Shown one piece after another: positions 16,514 through 25,826 of a DNA stretch of 64,000 nucleotides (position 1 is the first letter of the stretch; every line of letters starts with the position of its first letter). A program made the position numbers and the translations under genes. Under the pieces are notes generated by a model that searched no databases, was not told the DNA's origin, and worked only from the letters and a program-made list of their open reading frames with translations. This DNA is from an uncultured Bacillota bacterium (GTDB taxonomy: Bacteria; Bacillota_I; Bacilli_A; RF39; UBA660), in contig CAJLEF010000005.1 in assembly GCA_905205665.1 (NCBI GenBank), positions 1 to 64,000 of the forward strand. Reading direction: 5' to 3'.

Positions 16514-18482
16514 AATTAATGTTCTTTCTTATTTGCTACCTATTTTCTTTTTCTTTTCCGTAGAAGTTCTTTTCCGCATCTTACTTAATTTTCCTATTTT
16601 AGATTATGCAACCATTCGTATTTTCTTTTCAAGTGTCTTTTTAGTATCTATTTTGAATCTTATTTCTTTGCTTTTTAAAACCAATAAACAAAGAAATATT
16701 TTTATTCTTGTTTGTCTATTTTTAGTCAGTATTTATGACTGGGGACAATATGGCTTTCATAATTATTTAGGAATGTTTATTTCTTTAAATACAGCTTCTC
16801 AAGCCAGTGCTGTTACCGATTACATTGAGGCTTTTTTAGAAAGCTTTCCTGCTGAAAGTTACATGCTTTATGCACCTTTATGCATTTATGCTATTTATTT
16901 AATCTTTTTTAAAAAAGAAAAAAAATTAAATAAAGGAAAACAATTTGGCTTTAATTTAATAGGAATTGTTTTAGGAATTCTTTTATGGCTTACAACGATT
17001 TATATTCCTTTTTTTCAAAATCCTTTGCAATTAGTTTCTAATAAAGAATTAGTTTTAAATCCTACCAATTCTTCTATTGCTATCAATCAGTTTGGGGGAA
17101 TTACTTATTTCTTTTTAGATTTTAAAGAACTTATTTTGCCTCATCAAGTCAAAGTAGCAGGCAATTTAGAAGAAGAAAAGGATGAAGATGCTTTATGGTT
17201 AGAAGTTATAAAAGAAGAACAAAATCCTACATATAAAAAATTAAATTCTTATTTTATCCAAAACAAAGAAGCTCAAAAAAACGATTACACTGGTTACTTT
17301 AAAGGAAAAAACGTCATTGTAATTATGATGGAATCGGCTAATTATGCTATTGATAATGCTGAGTACTTTCCTAATTTTACCAGAATGTTAAAAAATAGTT
17401 GGTATTGGACTAATCACTATAGTCCAAGGGGAACTTGCGCTACCGCCGACAATGAATTTTCTGGCCTTACAAGTCTTTATGCCATAAGTAGCACCTGTAC
17501 GACAAATACATATTTAAATAATACTTATTTTGAATCTATGTTTAATCGTTTTCGAGCTTCAGGATATAAAACAAGTAGCTTTCATGATTACGATGATACC
17601 TATTATCAAAGAAGTATTTATCATTATAATTTAGGAAGTGAAAAATTTTATAATGTGGTAGACCTTGGTATCCCTTATGTCAGTAATGGTGTGGAGTGGC
17701 CAAATGATAGCTTAATGATGGGACAAGTCGTTAATCTTGCTAAAGATTCTTCAAAACCATTTATGACGTTTATTACAACTGTAAGTGCGCATATGTCTTA
17801 TGCTTATAAAAGTGGCGAAGGTGATAAATATATGAGTCTTTTTGAGAATGAAGGTTATGACGAAGAAACAAGACGTTATTTATCTAAACTTAAAATCACC
17901 GATGATTCTTTAGGCGTATTACTGGATTCTTTACAAAATGAAGGAATTTTAGATGATACGGTTATTGTTATGTATGGAGATCATTATCCATATGGTTTAT
18001 CAAAAGAAGATGTGTCAAAAATCGTTTCCTATGACGTGAATCTTTATAATGACATTGAAAAGACTCCTTTTGTCATATATAATAGTAAACTGAGTGCCAA
18101 AGTATTTGAAGATAAAACCTCTTACATTAATTTATTACCAACTTTGGCTAATTTGTTTGATTTAGATTATGATGCTAGATTTTACATGGGTGAAGATATA
18201 TTAAGCAAAGATTATGTTGGAAGAGTCGTTTTTAATGATTCTTCGTGGATAGATGATATTGCTTTTTATGACGTGTTAAACAGCAAAATCACTTATCTTG
18301 GTGATGAAACTTATACGACAGAAGAAATCAAAAAAATCAATCAAACAATATATAATAAAAAAGAAATGAGTAGGCTTGCTATTACAACCAATTATTTTGA
18401 TTATTTAGAAAAAGCCTTAAAAGAAAGGGAAGAAGCACAAAATGAAGAAACTAATGATCGTGGAATCACCTCACAAGAGTAA
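16494..18482 (+). CDS. LtaS-like polyglycerolphosphate/sulfatase-family membrane enzyme
   Basis: Five hydrophobic N-terminal segments (about residues 8-175) are followed by an extracellular alkaline phosphatase-like domain. Typical parts are NVIVIMMESANYA, the Thr-containing nucleophile region RGTCATADNEFSG, and the metal-binding YGDHYPYG. In lipoteichoic acid synthases the enzyme transfers glycerolphosphate from phosphatidylglycerol. Other members act on different phosphoglycerol acceptors, so the exact polymer is uncertain. The start could be GTG 16485 or ATG 16494; both lie inside rnhB. The 3' end overlaps topA by 41 nt. Confidence 0.85.
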   Translation: MKKQRNKINVLSYLLPIFFFFSVEVLFRILLNFPILDYATIRIFFSSVFLVSILNLISLLFKTNKQRNIFILVCLFLVSIYDWGQYGFHNYLGMFISLNTASQASAVTDYIEAFLESFPAESYMLYAPLCIYAIYLIFFKKEKKLNKGKQFGFNLIGIVLGILLWLTTIYIPFFQNPLQLVSNKELVLNPTNSSIAINQFGGITYFFLDFKELILPHQVKVAGNLEEEKDEDALWLEVIKEEQNPTYKKLNSYFIQNKEAQKNDYTGYFKGKNVIVIMMESANYAIDNAEYFPNFTRMLKNSWYWTNHYSPRGTCATADNEFSGLTSLYAISSTCTTNTYLNNTYFESMFNRFRASGYKTSSFHDYDDTYYQRSIYHYNLGSEKFYNVVDLGIPYVSNGVEWPNDSLMMGQVVNLAKDSSKPFMTFITTVSAHMSYAYKSGEGDKYMSLFENEGYDEETRRYLSKLKITDDSLGVLLDSLQNEGILDDTVIVMYGDHYPYGLSKEDVSKIVSYDVNLYNDIEKTPFVIYNSKLSAKVFEDKTSYINLLPTLANLFDLDYDARFYMGEDILSKDYVGRVVFNDSSWIDDIAFYDVLNSKITYLGDETYTTEEIKKINQTIYNKKEMSRLAITTNYFDYLEKALKEREEAQNEETNDRGITSQE

Positions 18483-20484
18483 AACCATCAGTGGTTTTTT
18501 AGGTAGTGATTATAAAGTAGTATCTAGTAAGGGACACATTATGGACCTTGCTACCTCTGGTAAATTTGGTCTAGGGGTTGATGTCGAAAATGATTTTAAA
18601 GCCAGTTATGTACCTATTAAAGGTAAGAGTGCTTTGATAAAAGAATTAAAAAAAGAAGTAAAAGACGCAGATGAAATCATCTTATCAACCGACCCCGACC
18701 GCGAAGGAGAAGCTATTTCTTGGCATTTAAAAGAAACTTTAAATATCAAAGATGATAATTATGTTCGTGTCACCTTTAATGAGATTACGAAAGATGTTGT
18801 TTTAAATGCTTTAGATAATCCTCGAAAAATTGATGATAATTTAGTTAAGAGTCAAGAAACAAGACGTATTTTAGACCGTATCATTGGTTTTCGCTTAAGT
18901 AAATTAATGCAAAGCAAAACCGGTGGTAAAAGTGCTGGTCGTGTTCAAAGTGTTGCTTTAAAGCTTATTGTTGATAGAGAAAGAGAAATCCTAGCGTTTG
19001 TGCCTGAAGAATATTGGACTATTGAAGCTTTATTTAAGGATTTCAGTGCCACTTTGGAAAAATACAAAGATAAAAAGATAACGATTAAAAATGAAACGGA
19101 AGCTAACCAAATTTTAGATAGCTTAAAAGATTATTTTGACATTGTTGATGTGAATGAAAAAGAAGTACTAAGAAATAGCAAACCCGTTTTCAAAACAACC
19201 ACGATGCAAACGATGGCTTCCACAAAATTAGGCTATTCCTCTTCAAGAACAATGAAAATTGCTCAAAAACTTTATGAAGGTGTCGAAGTAAATGGTAAAA
19301 GCATAGGTCTTATTACTTACATGAGAACAGATTCAGAACGTGTTTCTCCTGCTTTTGTAGCCGAAACCAAAGAATTTATTAAAGAAAATTATGGCAAAGA
19401 ATATGTTGGAAACGTTAAAGTACCTAAGAAAAAAGAAAACATTCAAGATGCTCATGAAGGTATTCGTCCAACAAGTATTTTAAATACCCCAGAAATGGTC
19501 AAAAAATCTTTGACTTCGGAAGAATATAAACTTTATGAAATGATTTATATGAGAGCTTTAGCCTCTATCATGGCGCCAGCTAAACTTTTAAATACTTCCG
19601 TTTCACTTCTTAATAATGATTACTTATTTAAAACAACTGGTAGTCTTTTAAAATTTGATGGTTATTTAAAAGTATATGGTAAATATGAAGATCAAAAAGA
19701 TACCATCTTACCTGATTTTAAAACATATCAAAATGGGCAAATTAAAAAAGAAGAAATGAAAAAAGAACAGCATTTCACCAAACCAGAACCAAGATATACC
19801 GAAGGCTCTTTAATTAAGGCAATGGAAAGTTTAGGTATTGGTAGACCAAGTACTTATGCTCCAACGATTCAAACTTTAAAAGATAGAGAATATGTCACTT
19901 TAGAAGATAAAAAGTTTGTACCTACTAAAGTGGGTTTTGAAATCACGGATAAATTACAAGAATTTTTTAGTAACATTATAAATGTTGAATATACGGCTAA
20001 CATGGAAACAGAACTTGATGAAATCGCGGAAGATAAAATAAATAATGTCGAAGTCTTAAGAGATTTTTATAATGAATTTGAACCTATGGTCGAGGATGCT
20101 TTTTCAAAAATGGAAAAAACACAGCCTAAAGAAACAGGTGAAAATTGTCCTCTTTGTGGTTCATCTTTAGTTGTTAGACACGGTAGATATGGTGAATTTG
20201 TGGCGTGTTCTAATTATCCAAATTGTAAGTATATTAAAAAAGAAGAAAGACAAGTTGTAGAAGTTATGGATTGTCCAAAATGTGATGGTAAAATCATTGA
20301 GAAAAAAACCAAAAGAGGCAAGATTTTCTATGGTTGCAGCCATTACCCTAAATGTGATTTTGCTACTTGGGATAAACCAGTTAGTGAAAAATGTCCTTCT
20401 TGTGGAGAGGTTCTTGTTATTAAAAAAGATGGACTTCATTGTCTAAGCTGTGATTATCAAAAAGAATTACCTGAAGAAAACTAA
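18442..20484 (+). CDS. topA: DNA topoisomerase I
   Basis: Type IA topoisomerase that relaxes negative supercoils. N-terminal Toprim (LMIVESPHKSKTI, STDPDREGEAISWHL), active-site Tyr in GLITYMRTDSERV (about residue 293) and three C-terminal zinc ribbons (CPLCG, CPKCDG and CPSCGEV groups, about residues 570-675). A good AAGGGAAG site lies inside the preceding gene. Its terminator is the insertion point of the mobile island that follows. Confidence 0.96.
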   Translation: MKKLMIVESPHKSKTISGFLGSDYKVVSSKGHIMDLATSGKFGLGVDVENDFKASYVPIKGKSALIKELKKEVKDADEIILSTDPDREGEAISWHLKETLNIKDDNYVRVTFNEITKDVVLNALDNPRKIDDNLVKSQETRRILDRIIGFRLSKLMQSKTGGKSAGRVQSVALKLIVDREREILAFVPEEYWTIEALFKDFSATLEKYKDKKITIKNETEANQILDSLKDYFDIVDVNEKEVLRNSKPVFKTTTMQTMASTKLGYSSSRTMKIAQKLYEGVEVNGKSIGLITYMRTDSERVSPAFVAETKEFIKENYGKEYVGNVKVPKKKENIQDAHEGIRPTSILNTPEMVKKSLTSEEYKLYEMIYMRALASIMAPAKLLNTSVSLLNNDYLFKTTGSLLKFDGYLKVYGKYEDQKDTILPDFKTYQNGQIKKEEMKKEQHFTKPEPRYTEGSLIKAMESLGIGRPSTYAPTIQTLKDREYVTLEDKKFVPTKVGFEITDKLQEFFSNIINVEYTANMETELDEIAEDKINNVEVLRDFYNEFEPMVEDAFSKMEKTQPKETGENCPLCGSSLVVRHGRYGEFVACSNYPNCKYIKKEERQVVEVMDCPKCDGKIIEKKTKRGKIFYGCSHYPKCDFATWDKPVSEKCPSCGEVLVIKKDGLHCLSCDYQKELPEEN

Positions 20485-20487
20485 AAG

Positions 20488-20512
20488 ATTGCTATTTAAG
20501 GCAATTTTTTTT
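20488..20512 (+). terminator. topA terminator, now at the island boundary
   Basis: ATTGC and GCAAT with an 8-nt loop are followed by eight Ts. The 3' arm plus T-run (GCAA and seven Ts) is repeated exactly at 23511-23521, beyond the island. Confidence 0.75.
20501..20511 (+). repeat. Direct repeat GCAATTTTTTT, left copy
   Basis: Eleven bases identical to 23511-23521. The two copies bracket the island from the left IS end to the distal IS end, as a target duplication would. Confidence 0.6.
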
Positions 20513-20590
20513 ACGTTGAATTCTAAATAAAGTGCACAACGTCTACCTTATAAATTAATAAATGAATAGAGGCAATTTGCTTGTCGTAAA

Positions 20591-20618
20591 AATAATTATA
20601 GTTTGAGCTATAGTTATT
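20591..20618. terminator. Hairpin at the 3' end of the transposase gene
   Basis: AATAATTATAG and CTATAGTTATT (one G-T pair) with a 6-nt loop and A/T runs on both sides. It can end transposase transcription and shield against read-through from topA. Confidence 0.55.
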
Positions 20619-20619
20619 T

Positions 20620-21525
20620 TTATTTTAATAAATTATTTGATAAATTAACGTTATCAGGTTCAATATAATAACAATTTAATAATTTTAATATATCTTCATT
20701 ACATAAAAATAGCATTGCTTCATAAGGTGATTTACTATTCAATGAATCTCTACATAATGAATTAATATTATTCATAATTAAATTACAGTCTTCTTGAGTA
20801 ATATTTTTGAAAGAGGAACCTTTAGGTAAAATATAACTAATGAATTCATAATTTTTTTCAATGGAGCCTTTCTGACTAGAAGCATGTGGATCACAAAAAA
20901 ATAGATGAGTAACATATTCACCCGTTGAATGGATACATTCAATATTACTAACATCAAAAAATTCGTGACCATTGTCAGTAAGAATGATTTGAAATAAACT
21001 TTTATAAATATCTAAAGGACCAAATTCAAAAATTCCATCTTTAATATAACGATAAAAAGAACTTTTACTGAAATCTAAAATATCAGGATGATTAATATAC
21101 AAATGATTAGTTGTCTGACCTTTTTTTACAAGAGGAGTTATAGTTTCATTAATAGTATGTATTTCTTCTAAAGTTAGATTAACACCTTGTCTACAAGATT
21201 TAATTAATTCTTCATATGATTTTTGAGATTCTCTAGCATAGTAAGTCCATCTAATTTTTCTACAGCCACTTCTAGATTTGCAACCATTACAAACATAAGG
21301 AGAATGTTTTAATCTTTCACAAGATAAATTTAAATCTGGATGATTAATTTTATAATTATTCCAGGTTGATGGTTCAGAATATTTTTTGTTTCTATCTATT
21401 TCTTTTAAGATTGTAGAATGATTTCTACATAATTCTTTAGCAATTTGATTTATGGATTTATTTTCGTTTAATCCGTCTTCAATATTTCTTCTATCTTCAT
21501 AAGACAAATGAGAATAATTTGTCAT
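20620..21525 (-). pseudogene. IS30-family transposase with internal in-frame deletion
   Basis: The N-terminus is a typical IS30 helix-turn-helix (YSHLSYEDRRNIEDGL, SINQIAKELCRNHSTILKEI) followed by a Cys-rich segment. The catalytic part keeps LTDNGHEFF (second Asp) and KGSIEKNYEFISYILPKG (Glu). The stretch between FEFGPLD and IYKSLFQ, which in intact relatives carries the first Asp of the DDE triad and roughly 90-100 residues, is missing without a frame change. The result is 301 residues instead of about 390-410. ATG 21525 is preceded by AAGGAAGT, so it beats a TTG at 21552. It is probably inactive. Confidence 0.8.
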
Positions 21526-21627
21526 TTTCAATACTTCCTTAATGACAAACAAATTGCTTAGGAAGATATTATAGATGTTTCTTAAACTTATTGCACATTA
21601 ATTGTGCACTTTCAATAAAAATCTACA
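21525..21627 (+). repeat. IS right end, copy 1
   Basis: About 100 bases from the transposase start codon to the IS terminus. They are repeated in the same orientation at 23409-23510 with about six substitutions and two 1-nt indels. Confidence 0.85.
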
Positions 21628-21713
21628 AAATATCAAAAGTTTCAACTTGTCAAAACTAATCAATTTACTACTCAGTATTATACGTGTTATAATTTATATA
21701 TAGGTGATTACTT

Positions 21714-22100
21714 ATGATGATTAAAGTAGTAGCATGTTTGATTGAAAAAGATAATAAAGTTCTCATTGCGAAACGTTCAACTGGTGATCCTAATGTTTTG
21801 GGTAAATGGGAATTTCCTGGAGGAAAGGTAGAACCTAATGAAGACGAAAAACATGCAATTGAAAGAGAAATAAAAGAAGAATTTGAATTAGAAATAAAGG
21901 CTAGTAAATACTTAGTGAATAATATATGTGAATACCCTAAAAAAACTGTTGATTTGAGATTATACAGTTGTAAATATATTTCTGGTGATTTTAATCTTCA
22001 TGATCATTCAGAATATAAATGGGTAGAAAAAAATAATTTATTAAATTATGATTTAGCACCTGCTGATATTCCACTTGCTAAATATGTTAAGGAGAAATAA
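21714..22100 (+). CDS. Nudix hydrolase, MutT-like
   Basis: A 128-residue Nudix protein. The box GGKVEPNEDEKHAIEREIKEEFEL fits GX5EX7REUXEEXGU except that the last Gly is Glu, a change seen in some MutT-like members. It also has the substrate strand LGKWEFPGGK. Such enzymes hydrolyse nucleoside diphosphate-linked compounds such as oxidised dNTPs; the substrate here is unknown. It is 2 nt ahead of the restriction-type gene, so the pair is one operon. ATG 21714 or 21717 both fit the AGGTGATT site. Confidence 0.85.
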   Translation: MMIKVVACLIEKDNKVLIAKRSTGDPNVLGKWEFPGGKVEPNEDEKHAIEREIKEEFELEIKASKYLVNNICEYPKKTVDLRLYSCKYISGDFNLHDHSEYKWVEKNNLLNYDLAPADIPLAKYVKEK

Positions 22101-22102
22101 TT

Positions 22103-23383
22103 GTGAGTACTTTAAGAGAGATTGTTTATAACTCAGTTATTGCTATTCATAGAAGAACTGGAAAAGAGTGGATTCCACTAAAAGAAATCTATGAAGAAGT
22201 TGACAAAAATAGAGACGTAGGTATAAATAATGGTGGCGCTTCAGTAAGAGCAGCATTAGAAACACATAGTGCATTATCAGAAGTATTTTCTGGAACAGAA
22301 GAATACATTTTAAAAGAAAAAGGATCATGCCTATATAAATCAATATATTATGATCAAATAAAATTTATAAACAATATGAATATTGGTGATGTATTTACAC
22401 GAGATCAACTTATGGCAATTTTTAAAATAAGTGGTCAGTCAGGCATAATGAAAACCAATTCATTAAACTGTTTAGTATTAACAACATCAGAAAAAAATGG
22501 TGTATATGGTGATAGTTTAGTTGAAAACGGTTTTATTACATATACTGGAGAAGGATTAAGAGGAGATCAAACTATCACAAAAAACAATAAAACAATTTAT
22601 AAATCAAACGAAAATGATTTACCAATGTATTTATTCTCTAAAGATAATAATAAAAAATATATTTTCGAAGGACAATTTAAACTATGTGCTGAACCATATC
22701 AAGTTGTAGAAAAGGACATAGATGGAAACGATAGACTCGTATGGAAATTTCCTTTATCAATTGTATATTCAAATGATTATAATTTTGAAAAAGATGAAAA
22801 ATTTAGCAAAATAGTTTATGAAATAACTGAAATCGAAAGAAAAGTATATTCTGATATGATTGAGGAACAAAATGATTTGGAATATAAGGAAGGTAAAATA
22901 AATATAAGAAAATATAGGAAAACAGATAAAAAAATACAAAGAACTAAAAAGCCGGACTATATAGCTGAAGAAATCATAAAAACAAATCAGGGTATTATAA
23001 ATGAGAAAGTTGTATATAAAAACGAACTCAGGGGCTTAATGGAAGCAGGAGCTCAAGAACAAGTTAGGAAAATGGAAGATTTTTTTAATAATAAAAAAGA
23101 GAATGAAGGATTTGATATTTTATCATTTGAATTAAATGAAAATGGTGAATATGTTGAAAAATATATTGAAGTCAAATCAACAAAGGGTAATGAAGGAACA
23201 CCAATTGATATTACGTCTGATGAAATAGATTTTGCAAAAAAACATATAGATAATTATTATTTGTATAGGATAATTAATAGTGAAAGTAAAGACCGTTATC
23301 TAAAAAAAGTAAGAGGTAAAGATCTATTCAATAATACGGATTATAATTTTGTTCCAACAAGTTATAAAATATATTCAAATTAA
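22103..23383 (+). CDS. Probable modification-dependent restriction protein (SRA-like plus DUF3883 nuclease domain)
   Basis: A 426-residue protein in three parts. Residues 1-85 look like a winged-helix (LREIVYNSVIAIHRRTGKEWIPL). Residues about 95-220 resemble the SRA-like domain of ScoMcrA-type enzymes (YTGEGLRGDQTITKNNKTI, MYLFSK, FEGQFKLCAEPYQ, GNDRLVWKFPL), which reads modified bases. Residues about 300-426 are a DUF3883-type PD-(D/E)XK domain with GFDI (Asp338) and YIEVKSTKG (Glu356, Lys358). The start is GTG 22103 after AAGGAG. Type IV restriction is the likely role, inferred from domains. It sits between two IS ends with a Nudix gene. Confidence 0.72.
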   Translation: MSTLREIVYNSVIAIHRRTGKEWIPLKEIYEEVDKNRDVGINNGGASVRAALETHSALSEVFSGTEEYILKEKGSCLYKSIYYDQIKFINNMNIGDVFTRDQLMAIFKISGQSGIMKTNSLNCLVLTTSEKNGVYGDSLVENGFITYTGEGLRGDQTITKNNKTIYKSNENDLPMYLFSKDNNKKYIFEGQFKLCAEPYQVVEKDIDGNDRLVWKFPLSIVYSNDYNFEKDEKFSKIVYEITEIERKVYSDMIEEQNDLEYKEGKINIRKYRKTDKKIQRTKKPDYIAEEIIKTNQGIINEKVVYKNELRGLMEAGAQEQVRKMEDFFNNKKENEGFDILSFELNENGEYVEKYIEVKSTKGNEGTPIDITSDEIDFAKKHIDNYYLYRIINSESKDRYLKKVRGKDLFNNTDYNFVPTSYKIYSN

Positions 23384-23408
23384 AGGCCCAGAAAATTTAA
23401 TTCTTCAC

Positions 23409-23510
23409 TTTCAATAACTTCTTAATGACAAACAAATTGCTCAGAAAGATATTATATATGTTTCTTAAACTTAGTGCACATTAATTGTGCACTTTCAATA
23501 AAAATCTACA
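23409..23510 (+). repeat. Solitary IS right end, copy 2
   Basis: Near-identical to 21525-21627. It includes the leader and inverted repeat but stops where the transposase start codon would be. TTGTGCACTTT lies at 23485-23495. Confidence 0.85.
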
Positions 23511-23521
23511 GCAATTTTTTT
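23511..23521 (+). repeat. Direct repeat GCAATTTTTTT, right copy
   Basis: Identical to 20501-20511 in the topA terminator and directly adjacent to the outer IS end. Confidence 0.6.
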
Positions 23522-23545
23522 CATGTCAAATAAATGTCACAACAC

Positions 23546-23574
23546 TTTAAAAAATAAACTTATCTTGATATACT
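23546..23574 (+). promoter_or_regulatory. Promoter of pflB
   Basis: TTTAAA (23546-23551), 17 nt, TATACT (23569-23574), 24 nt before the start codon. It lies outside the island, so pflB expression does not depend on it. Confidence 0.5.
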
Positions 23575-23597
23575 TGAAAGGTGAAAGGTAGGAAAAA

Positions 23598-25826
23598 ATG
23601 AAACAAGAATGGAATGGATTTAAAGATGGAATATGGACAGAGGAAATAAATGTTTCAGATTTCATTTTAAAAAATTATAAAGCTTATGACGGAGAGGAAT
23701 CTTTTTTAACTTCTCCATCAGCAAAAACAAAAAAGGTTTGGAGTACCTGTGAAAACTTACTTAAAGAAGAATTAAAAAAACATGTTTTAGATATTGATAC
23801 CAAACATATGTCAGGCATAAATAGTTTTGCTCCAGGATATATTTGTGATGAAGATGATGTGATTGTTGGACTACAAACAGATAAACCTTTAAAAAGAATT
23901 GTCAATCCTTATGGAGGAATTCGCATGGTTCATCAAGAACTCGAGGCTTATGGTTATCATTTAGATGATACCGTCGCTAAATATTTTAAGGAATTTCGTA
24001 AAACTCATAACGATGGTGTCTTTGATGCTTATCCTGAAAGTGTTCGTAAGGCTCGCCATGTTGGTCTTTTAACGGGACTACCTGATGCTTATGGTCGTGG
24101 GCGTATCATTGGAGACTATAGAAGAGTCGCTTTATATGGTATTGATTATTTAATGCAGGAAAAGAAAAAAGACTGGGATAATTTAATTGGTCCAATGACG
24201 GATGATTTAATAAGACTTCGGGAAGAAGTCGCTATGCAATATAAAGCTTTAGACGATATGAAAAAAATGGCTCTTTCTTATGGCTTTGATATTTCAAAAC
24301 CAGCTTCTTGTGCTCGTGAAGCGGTGCAATGGACCTATTTTGCGTATTTAGCCGCGGTTAAAGAAAATAATGGGGCCGCGATGAGTCTTGGTAGAGTTGA
24401 TGCTTTTTTTGATATTTACTTTGAAAGAGATTTAGAAAATGGTCTTTTAAAAGAAGAAGAAGTTCAAGAAATTATTGATCAATTTGTAATTAAACTTCGT
24501 TTAGTAAGACATTTAAGAACACCAGAATATGATGAGTTATTCTCAGGAGATCCTACTTGGGTAACAGCATCTATTGGCGGAATTACCGAAAAAGGTGAGT
24601 CTTTAGTAACAAAGACTTCTTTAAGACTTTTACATACCCTTACGAATTTAGATACTGCTCCAGAACCTAACATGACTGTTTTATGGAGTGAAAAATTACC
24701 AGAAAATTTCAAAAAATATTGTGCTCGTATGTCTATTTTGACGGACGCGATTCAATATGAAAATGATGATGTTATGAGACCTTTATATGGCAGTGATTAT
24801 GCCATTGCTTGCTGTGTTTCAGCTATGCGTGAAGGAAAAGATATGCAATTTTTTGGAGCTCGTTGCAACTTGGCTAAAGCCCTTCTTTATTCTATCAATG
24901 GCGGTATTGATGAAATCAAAAAAGAAAAGGTCATTGATGGCTTTACTAAAAATACAGAAGCGATTTTAAACTTTGAAACTGTGAAAGAAAACTATTTTAA
25001 AATGCTTAAAGAAATTGCTTCTGTTTATAGTGATGCCATGAACGTTATTCATTATATGCATGATAAATATGCTTATGAAGCAGGTCAAATGGCTTTGCAT
25101 GATACCCATGTAAGACGTTTAATGGCTTATGGAGTAGCAGGCCTTTCTGTCGTGGCTGATTCTTTATCTGCTATCAAATATGCCAAAGTAAAACCTATAA
25201 GAGATGAAGATGGTTTAGCTATCGATTTTGAAATTGAAGGAGATTTTCCTAAATATGGTAATGACGATGACCGGGTAGATGATTTAGCTAAAGAAGTTTT
25301 AGAAAAATTTTATGAAGAACTTTCTAGTCATAAATGTTATCGTGATGCTCATCCTACTTTATCCGTTCTTACCATAACATCTAATGTGGTATATGGTTCT
25401 AAAACAGGTGCCACTCCAGATGGACGTAAAAAAGGGGTTGCTTTTGCACCAGGGGCTAATCCTATGCATCAACGTGATGAAAATGGAGCGATAGCAAGTT
25501 TAAATTCGGTTGCTAAGATTCCATATCAAGGATGTTGTGAAGATGGTATTTCAAATACCTTTAGTATTGTGCCAACAAGCCTTGGACATTCTTTAGACGA
25601 ACAAGTAAATAATCTTGTTTCATTATTAGAAGGCTATTTTAGTCAAGGAGCTCATCACTTAAATGTTAATGTTTTAAATCGTGATATGCTTATTGATGCC
25701 ATGAATAATCCTTTAAAGTATCCTCTTTTAACTATTAGAGTTTCTGGGTATGCGGTTCGTTTTAATCGTTTAACTAGAAAACAACAAGAAGAAGTTATTT
25801 CAAGAACTTTCCATGAGAAGTTATAA
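23598..25826 (+). CDS. pflB: Pyruvate formate-lyase
   Basis: Glycyl-radical enzyme that converts pyruvate and CoA to acetyl-CoA and formate under anaerobic conditions. The two active-site Cys are adjacent (Cys405-Cys406 in IACCVSAM) and the radical Gly is Gly717 in RVSGYAVRFN near the C-terminus. The 742 residues are normal. Its stop overlaps the start of pflA by 1 nt (TAATG). This points to a fermentative anaerobic life style. Confidence 0.96.
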   Translation: MKQEWNGFKDGIWTEEINVSDFILKNYKAYDGEESFLTSPSAKTKKVWSTCENLLKEELKKHVLDIDTKHMSGINSFAPGYICDEDDVIVGLQTDKPLKRIVNPYGGIRMVHQELEAYGYHLDDTVAKYFKEFRKTHNDGVFDAYPESVRKARHVGLLTGLPDAYGRGRIIGDYRRVALYGIDYLMQEKKKDWDNLIGPMTDDLIRLREEVAMQYKALDDMKKMALSYGFDISKPASCAREAVQWTYFAYLAAVKENNGAAMSLGRVDAFFDIYFERDLENGLLKEEEVQEIIDQFVIKLRLVRHLRTPEYDELFSGDPTWVTASIGGITEKGESLVTKTSLRLLHTLTNLDTAPEPNMTVLWSEKLPENFKKYCARMSILTDAIQYENDDVMRPLYGSDYAIACCVSAMREGKDMQFFGARCNLAKALLYSINGGIDEIKKEKVIDGFTKNTEAILNFETVKENYFKMLKEIASVYSDAMNVIHYMHDKYAYEAGQMALHDTHVRRLMAYGVAGLSVVADSLSAIKYAKVKPIRDEDGLAIDFEIEGDFPKYGNDDDRVDDLAKEVLEKFYEELSSHKCYRDAHPTLSVLTITSNVVYGSKTGATPDGRKKGVAFAPGANPMHQRDENGAIASLNSVAKIPYQGCCEDGISNTFSIVPTSLGHSLDEQVNNLVSLLEGYFSQGAHHLNVNVLNRDMLIDAMNNPLKYPLLTIRVSGYAVRFNRLTRKQQEEVISRTFHEKL

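Larger units (their letters stand above)
20514..21627 (-). mobile_element. IS30-family insertion sequence, defective
   Basis: The terminal inverted repeats share a perfect AAAGTGCACAA (20529-20539; complement at 21602-21612) and extend imperfectly outward to about 26 bp, roughly 19 of them matching. The right boundary is placed at 21627 because the 15 bases after the perfect core are shared with the second right end at 23496-23510. The transposase gene fills the element on the minus strand and has an internal deletion. Confidence 0.75.
20514..23510. mobile_element. IS-bracketed island with Nudix and restriction-type cargo
   Basis: The unit runs from the left IS end (about 20514) to a solitary right IS end (23409-23510). 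It contains an IS30-family copy with a broken transposase, then a two-gene cargo. The flanks carry an 11-bp direct repeat (20501-20511 and 23511-23521), whereas the inner right end at 21627 is followed by unrelated sequence. This suggests the outer ends defined the inserted unit, or that two IS copies were inserted and partly deleted. Confidence 0.6.
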
